Shown in pieces: positions 41,979 through 43,755 of a stretch of DNA of 43,755 nucleotides (its first letter is position 1; each line of letters begins with the position of its first letter). The notes beneath the pieces are model-generated. The model worked only from the letters and a program-made list of their open reading frames with translations. It was not told the origin of the DNA and did no database searches. The stretch is from Balneolaceae bacterium (GTDB lineage: Bacteria > Bacteroidota > Rhodothermia > Balneolales > Balneolaceae): assembly GCA_007693395.1 (NCBI GenBank), contig REDS01000034.1, forward strand, positions 1 to 43,755, written 5' to 3'. The translations under genes were made by a program, and so were the position numbers.

Positions 41979-43755
41979 ATGAAATTATTCTTGAAAACAT
42001 CAATTATTCTGATATTTGCAACCCTGTTTACAATGAGTGCCACAAAAGCCCAGTCCTGGATTGCATCTCCTGAGGTAATTTTGGGATCATCAGATACCCA
42101 GGCCATCAGTGGCTATGTTTTTTATGACAGCAACCGCAACGGAGTTTTTGATGAAGGTGAAAAAGGTATTGAGGGCGTGCTTGTATCGAACGGATTGGAT
42201 TGGGCTATAACCGACAGCAATGGCGCGTACGAAATAGCAGTCAGAAATAACATGAACCTGTCGATTGTTCAGCCAACGGGGTGGAGGGTGCCCACAGACG
42301 AACGACTTGTACCACAATTCTTCTATATCCACAAAGAGGGAGGCACCGGCTACGATCTGCGATTTGGTGGCCTGCCGGACACAGGAACGGCACCGTCGGC
42401 TGTTAACTTTCCGTTAATTCGTGAAGGCGCTGCCGGTGAAGAATTTACCTGTGCGGTTGTGGCAGATCCGCAAACCTATTCGAACGAACAGCTTGGCTGG
42501 TTTCGTGATGGGGTAGTTGCCGATATTGTAAGACACGGCCTTGAACCCGAAGACTGTATGATCCATCTGGGTGATGTATTGGGTGACGATCTTGGTTTAA
42601 TGGACCGCTTTCTTGGAGTAACATCAGTTACCGGTGTGCCGCAATGGCTGGTAATCGGTAATCATGATATCGATTTTGATGCCCGAAGTAACAACGATAA
42701 ATCAGACACATGGCGGCGTATCTACGGCCCAAATTATTATGCGTTTGAAAAAGGAAATGTACTGTTTGTGGCACTCGATAATGTGTACTATCCCTGTGGC
42801 GAAGAGTCAGTTGTACTTGGAAGGATGCATTGTGCAAGAGAAGATCGCTCATTCTATAATGGGCGCCTTACTGAAGAGCAGTTTACGTGGTTAGAAGGCT
42901 TGGTGGAACGCACTCCCGAAGACAGGCTTATTGTACTGATGACACACATACCCTTTGTCTCTTTTGTTGATAAGCAGAGTGGCCAGCATCAAACAGATGA
43001 ACTTACCCGTATTTATGATATCGTTGAAGGGAGAGAGGCTCTGGCGCTTTCGGGCCACACACATACCATAGAAAACCACTCTCCTGGACAGATTTTTGAT
43101 GGCTGGAATGAGCAGACAGGAATAGGCCCGTTGCCGTTTCGGCACATTGTTGCGGGAGCGGGATCAGGTGCGTGGTTTCGGGGTGATTTTAATGTGGATG
43201 GCGTGCCCATGGCGCTGCAACGGCTTGGGGCTCCAATGGGTTACCTGAACCTCGATTTTAGCGGTGCGAATTACATAGAGAGTTATATTGGTGCCGGACT
43301 AAGTCCCGAGCGGGGACAGTGGATTGGTGTGAACACTCCGGGATTTCGCCATTGGTTCGATACAATCATGGAGTGGGTACAAGAAAATCGTAACGAGCGG
43401 GATGATGTGCCGCCTTTTTCTATCAATGATCTTTCCGATACCAAAATTCTTACACCTGAAGATTTTGAAGGTGGAGTATGGCTTACAGCCAACGTCTGGG
43501 CCGGTTCAGCTGAAACAATCGTAGTTGCAGAGCTCCCAAATGGCGAAGAGCTTCAATTTACCCGAACACAGGAGGGTGAAGGTGAAGGAATGAGAATTGG
43601 TGCTGATTGGGCCGATCCGTTTGCTACAGCCCGTCAGCTTTCAGTAGCGAGATTTGCCATTCAGAGCCGTTTGGGTGAGGAGAGGGCACAGGGTTTTGAG
43701 CTTTTCCGGGGATCTCGGTTTGGCCCGGCACCGCCTCAGCCGCAAGGCTCTATTG
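41979..43755 (+). CDS. Secreted calcineurin-like phosphoesterase with SdrD/SpaA-like N-terminal domain (3' truncated by window edge)
   Basis: The frame runs open from ATG 41979 to the window end, giving at least 592 residues. In order: signal peptide (KLFLKTSIILIFATLFTMSATKA); an SdrD/B-like strand-rich domain (SGYVFYDSNRNGVFDEGEKGI, about 37-60); then a metallophosphatase domain. Its signatures are ADPQ near 163, HLGDVLGDD near 195, GNHD near 227, a metal-binding THIPF, and GHTHT near 358. The order matches MetallophosN-Metallophos-MetallophosC proteins that act on extracellular phosphoesters. The start is clear and the C-terminus lies beyond the window. It is separated from the upstream barrel gene by 99 bp and need not belong to the metal operon. 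Confidence 0.9.
   Translation, partial: MKLFLKTSIILIFATLFTMSATKAQSWIASPEVILGSSDTQAISGYVFYDSNRNGVFDEGEKGIEGVLVSNGLDWAITDSNGAYEIAVRNNMNLSIVQPTGWRVPTDERLVPQFFYIHKEGGTGYDLRFGGLPDTGTAPSAVNFPLIREGAAGEEFTCAVVADPQTYSNEQLGWFRDGVVADIVRHGLEPEDCMIHLGDVLGDDLGLMDRFLGVTSVTGVPQWLVIGNHDIDFDARSNNDKSDTWRRIYGPNYYAFEKGNVLFVALDNVYYPCGEESVVLGRMHCAREDRSFYNGRLTEEQFTWLEGLVERTPEDRLIVLMTHIPFVSFVDKQSGQHQTDELTRIYDIVEGREALALSGHTHTIENHSPGQIFDGWNEQTGIGPLPFRHIVAGAGSGAWFRGDFNVDGVPMALQRLGAPMGYLNLDFSGANYIESYIGAGLSPERGQWIGVNTPGFRHWFDTIMEWVQENRNERDDVPPFSINDLSDTKILTPEDFEGGVWLTANVWAGSAETIVVAELPNGEELQFTRTQEGEGEGMRIGADWADPFATARQLSVARFAIQSRLGEERAQGFELFRGSRFGPAPPQPQGSI

Noticed and set aside
1-43755. CRISPR arrays, tRNA or rRNA genes, insertion sequences, prophage, integrase or attachment sites
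   Set aside because: None is seen: no regularly spaced direct repeats outside coding repeats, no cloverleaf found by eye, no transposase or integrase domain.

Overview
The window looks like a chromosomal segment of a member of the Bacteroidota/Rhodothermota/Balneolota assemblage; Balneolaceae (Balneola, Gracilimonas, Rhodohalobacter-like) is my best guess. The grounds are moderate G+C, a carboxypeptidase-regulatory-domain TonB-dependent receptor, a giant lamin-tail surface protein with a FlgD/T9SS-like C-terminal module, alpha2-type GlyRS, small 'RGPP' proteins, and mixed Shine-Dalgarno use. This rests on protein character only; there is no rRNA, tRNA, CRISPR array or insertion sequence that I can see.

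Region 1 (1-8.9 kb) is ordinary chromosome. It holds the end of an NAD(P)-dependent epimerase-type gene, an SDR oxidoreductase, a gamma-glutamylcyclotransferase-like protein, a DinB-family protein, a lipoprotein, a secreted protein, an exported alpha/beta hydrolase, glyS, asd and a small conserved-looking protein. Region 2 (8.9-17 kb) is an 8-kb gene for a 2671-residue secreted repeat protein: five tandem Ig/SwmB-like units, then seven lamin-tail domains separated by Ig-like units, then a C-terminal sorting-type domain. A pair of strong hairpins, one with a T-tract, sits in its leader. Region 3 (17-25.5 kb) has a gamma-glutamyltransferase without a signal peptide, a SirB1-like protein, and a tight three-gene unit of two tandem glutamate-cysteine-ligase-like (GCS2) enzymes, each fused to paired CBS domains, translationally coupled to an AstE/AspA-type zinc hydrolase. 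scpB and a small secreted protein follow.

Region 4 (26-43.8 kb) is the most interesting part: a run of same-strand metal-handling modules. Module A (26.06-30.84 kb) starts at a perfect 8-4-8 palindrome. It encodes a MerC-like membrane protein, a ribbon-helix-helix protein with a C-terminal four-cysteine tail, an ABC ATPase, an FtsX-type permease with about 20 His in an extracytoplasmic loop, a DUF3299-like exported protein, a small His/CxxC/RGPP protein and a COG0523 (CobW) GTPase. It reads as a zinc-type homeostasis operon with its own candidate metal sensor. Module B (30.97-37.56 kb) encodes a NosF-like ATPase with two DUF3526-type permeases, then an exported CxxC flavoprotein, an exported Mn-type superoxide dismutase and an FAD monooxygenase-like protein. 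Module C (37.57-41.88 kb) begins with two tandem DtxR/MntR-like palindromes. It encodes a second His/CxxC/RAPP small protein, a TonB-dependent receptor, a Rieske lipoprotein and a Met/His-rich outer-membrane beta-barrel protein. The window ends inside a secreted calcineurin-like phosphoesterase.

Together, modules A-C suggest envelope-wide transition-metal acquisition and trafficking: outer-membrane receptor, periplasmic chaperone-like proteins, inner-membrane ABC systems and a cytoplasmic metallochaperone GTPase. They carry two different candidate operator types. All functions are inferred from sequence motifs and gene order; no searches were run.
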